A model generated the notes under the pieces. It worked only from the letters and a program-made list of their open reading frames with translations. It was not told the DNA's origin and ran no database searches. The position numbers and the translations under genes are program-made. This document shows positions 61,850 through 64,000 of a DNA stretch of 64,000 nt, piece by piece; the first letter of the stretch is position 1, and each line of letters opens with the position of its first letter. Source of the DNA: Paragordius varius (Eukaryota > Nematomorpha); assembly GCA_964247055.1 (NCBI GenBank), contig OZ176058.1, positions 2,356,001 through 2,420,000 on the forward strand, written 5' to 3'.

Positions 61850-62681
61850 TATACTAGAATAATACGGACAAAACGTAAAATTATAAAGAGAAATATTTTT
61901 TCTAAAGAAAACCATACTTTTAAACACTTGGATACAACACATTCATTTCAGTCCTTCGATTCAAATTGGGGTAGTTGGATACCCCAGGCCTGTTTAAAAT
62001 TAAATTCTTTAAAAATATGATAGGAACTAAAACCGAGGCAAAATGTATTTATAACATTAATAAACCGAAATATATAAAAAAATTTAGTCAAAAAAACTTG
62101 ATACCTATTTTAAGCTAAAACCGAAAGGTAAAAATTTTGTCAACGTGACTTGTGTGAAATGGAAAAATTAAAAAATAATACAAAATAAACCGTGTTTCTA
62201 TCAATGAGATGTGATTTAAATAAAAAATTAGCTTTAATTTTACCCTAAAAATAAATGAAGACTATATTTTACAAATATTTTGTAAAATAAAAATGGCGTC
62301 GAAGTAGTTTGACATGATTTTTAAAAACAAAATTTATAGATAATTTGGCATATTTCTATTAGAATAAAAGCATAAATTGGAATTGGGACGGTTTCCTTCT
62401 GTAGTTTTTTTAAAAAACCTAACTTAAATTTAATCTGGGGTATTTAGATACCCCAGTTTGAATCGAAGGAGGACCATTTCTTAAAATATAACTCATTGTT
62501 TCGAATTGCAATTTATAAAATTGATATGTATATTGGTGACAATCAATTCTATATATAACAAATGTAATTAAATAGCTTATATAGAAAAAATTAAGGTTTG
62601 AAAAAGTATGGTTGTCTTTTAGATAAAAATATTTGTCTTTATATTTTTACGTTTTCCGTATAATTTAAGTTTTTACTGTAT
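61850..62681. mobile_element. MITE family M1 split by a TTAA MITE
   Basis: The left arm (aatacggacaaaacgtaaaa, aaaaccatac) stops at 61920. The right arm (aagtatggttgtcttttaga, ttacgttttccgtataa, tttttactgta) runs on from about 62480. The TTAA-type MITE at 61925-62480 separates the two halves, so it is the younger insertion. Confidence 0.75.
61925..62480. mobile_element. TTAA MITE family M2, copy nested in M1
   Basis: Starts cacttggatacaacacattc after ttaa(a), with the subterminal block attcaaattggggtagttgg. It ends with the mirrored ggggtatttagataccccag and gaatcgaagg. The interior has atggcgtcgaagtagtttga as in the other M2 copies. Confidence 0.75.
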
Positions 62682-62704
62682 GTTTGTTATCTTTAAAAAT
62701 TATA

Positions 62705-63388
62705 TATACCATTTGCACTTCAAGAGTGTCCTTGAACACTTCAAGATGGTCCTTGAACATTTCTAGTTGGTCCTTGAACATTTAAAGTTAGTTCTTGAAA
62801 ACTTCAAGTTGGTCTTTTGAATTTTTTGTTTTGTTTTTAACTTTTATCAATCAAATCGTAAATAATTCATCTGTTTTATTGTTTTTAACCTATTTTCTAT
62901 TATTTAACATAAATTTTAGTTCGATATCAAATTTTAATGTTTGAGAAACCGTATATCTTTTTCTTATACTAATTTTAGATATTTATGAATTTAACACGAA
63001 ATGAAATGTAAGTTTTCTGGGTTATCAATTAAAATTTTTCATTAAAAACATTTAAAAGTCAATGTTCAATTGAAAAAAAATAGTTTGAAACAAAAAAGTG
63101 GTTTTTCAATAAAAATTTTTATTTTTAATATAATAAATAAAGAAAATTAGGTTAATGAATAAAAAATAAAAAAATAAATGCAAATATTATGTTAAATCAA
63201 ATTTATAAATTTTAAGGACCAATTTGAAGTGTTAAGGACCAACTTGAATTGTTCAAGGACCAACTTGAAATGTTCAACGACCAACTTGAACTGTACAAGG
63301 ACCAACTTGAAATGTTCAAGGACCAACTTGAACTGTTCAAGGACCAACTTGAGGTTTTCAAAGACACTCTTGAATTGCAAATAATATA
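62705..63388. mobile_element. Foldback-like element, best copy of the caagttggtc subfamily
   Basis: The left arm (62705-62815) has about five units of roughly 21 bases. The right arm (63213-63375) has about eight inverted units. Tips are ataccatttgcacttcaaga and, mirrored, ctcttgaattgcaaata. Translation of the right arm gives a monotonous 7-residue repeat (FKLVLEQ type) that simply reflects the 21-base unit; it is not a convincing gene. Confidence 0.75.
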
Positions 63389-64000
63389 TAATGTGATTGA
63401 CGAAATCATGCGATGTTTACAACGCTAAGTAATTTTAAGTATGGTATTAACGCTCGTTATATAAGAGGGCATCTTATTAAAATCTTGTGTCAAAATGAGT
63501 CTGATTTGAAATATAGGGCCAATTGTGTAAAAGCTAATATATACTAAAAACTAGGTTTTTTCCAGTATATACCAGCTATGTATTGAATAAAAAAATATAT
63601 TGCTTTTACTCTCCAGTACGTACTATGTTCACCAGTATTTAACAAATACCATTGATTAAACCTAGTCCTTACTGGTTTTTTAAGCTTGTAAATGGCAACA
63701 ATTTAAACTATTAATTTTTCACTTAAAATAATATCGGTTATATAATTTTTATAAAATATTTAAAAATGTTTTTTTAAATTACATAATTCATATATATATA
63801 TATATATAAATAAATATAAACATATTTATATATTTTTAAATATCATTTGTTTTATTATCAATAAGAATTTTTTACTTCTCTATTCTAAGCTTTGTGAGTA
63901 TATGAGTTCCATGTAAGTGGGTTCCTTTTTACCTTTCCAAAATTAAATAAACAAATACTCGGTTTTAATTCCTTCGTTTCTGATTTGATTTCTATTTTAA
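63389..64000. repeat. Repeat R4, inverted copy running off the window
   Basis: Reverse complement of 29290-29968: agagggcatcttattaaaat, tgaaatatagggccaattgt, ttactctccagtacgtacta and gtaaatggcaacaatttaaa. It also abuts a foldback-like element, at the equivalent position. It continues beyond base 64000. Confidence 0.75.

Noticed and set aside
63192-63409. Two overlapping open frames giving heptad-like repeats on the - strand
   Set aside because: They are translations of the 21-base arm repeats of a foldback-like element; no start context or non-repetitive part.
1-64000. CRISPR arrays, tRNA, rRNA, LTR retroelements and Polinton-like genes
   Set aside because: None gave a readable signature: no regularly spaced identical repeats of CRISPR type, no cloverleaf, no integrase/protease or capsid motifs.

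Overview
The window is eukaryotic and very AT-rich. It shows long AT-rich introns with gt/ag borders, an animal haem peroxidase, a two-exon secreted protein, and several transposon classes (hAT, PIF/Harbinger, mariner-like, Helitron-like ends, LINEs, many MITEs). Together these point to an arthropod, most likely an insect. I cannot name the species. Only two host genes are well supported, and most of the rest is transposon-derived or unassigned AT-rich DNA.

Layout. 1-9.7 kb: the 3' two thirds of a haem peroxidase gene on the + strand (nine exons, 436 residues, stop at 9486-9488). Its introns are packed with MITEs. 12.05-12.97 kb: a two-exon gene on the - strand for a small secreted protein with a TATA/initiator-like start. 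15.73-21.55 kb: a hAT transposon with an 8-bp target duplication. A 3.47-kb RTE-like LINE, with its own 12-13-bp duplication, sits inside it. 25.0-26.9 and 53.0-55.1 kb: two copies of a roughly 2-kb repeat carrying a Helitron-like 3' end and, further on, a hammerhead-ribozyme fold that is well preserved in the second copy. 27.9-28.3 kb: PIF/Harbinger fossil. 33.0-35.9 kb: a LINE whose endonuclease part and reverse transcriptase part lie head to head. 36.7-37.1 kb: probable mariner remnant. 41.8-49.3 kb: a dense mosaic of repeats in which one duplicated segment is the empty site for a hAT and a TTAA-flanked MITE seen in the other. 55-64 kb: more TTAA MITEs, foldback-like elements with arms of about 21-bp repeats, Helitron-like GC-rich hairpins, and one arm of an inverted repeat whose partner lies near 29.3-30.0 kb.

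Function. The peroxidase would oxidise substrates with H2O2, probably in a secreted or vesicular compartment as in chorion peroxidase or peroxinectin relatives. The 159-residue secreted protein is an orphan to me. The strongest unusual signals are the hammerhead ribozyme, the foldback-like elements, the MITE termini abutting peroxidase splice acceptors, and the well-dated nested insertions. No CRISPR array, rRNA, tRNA or recognisable viral element was seen.
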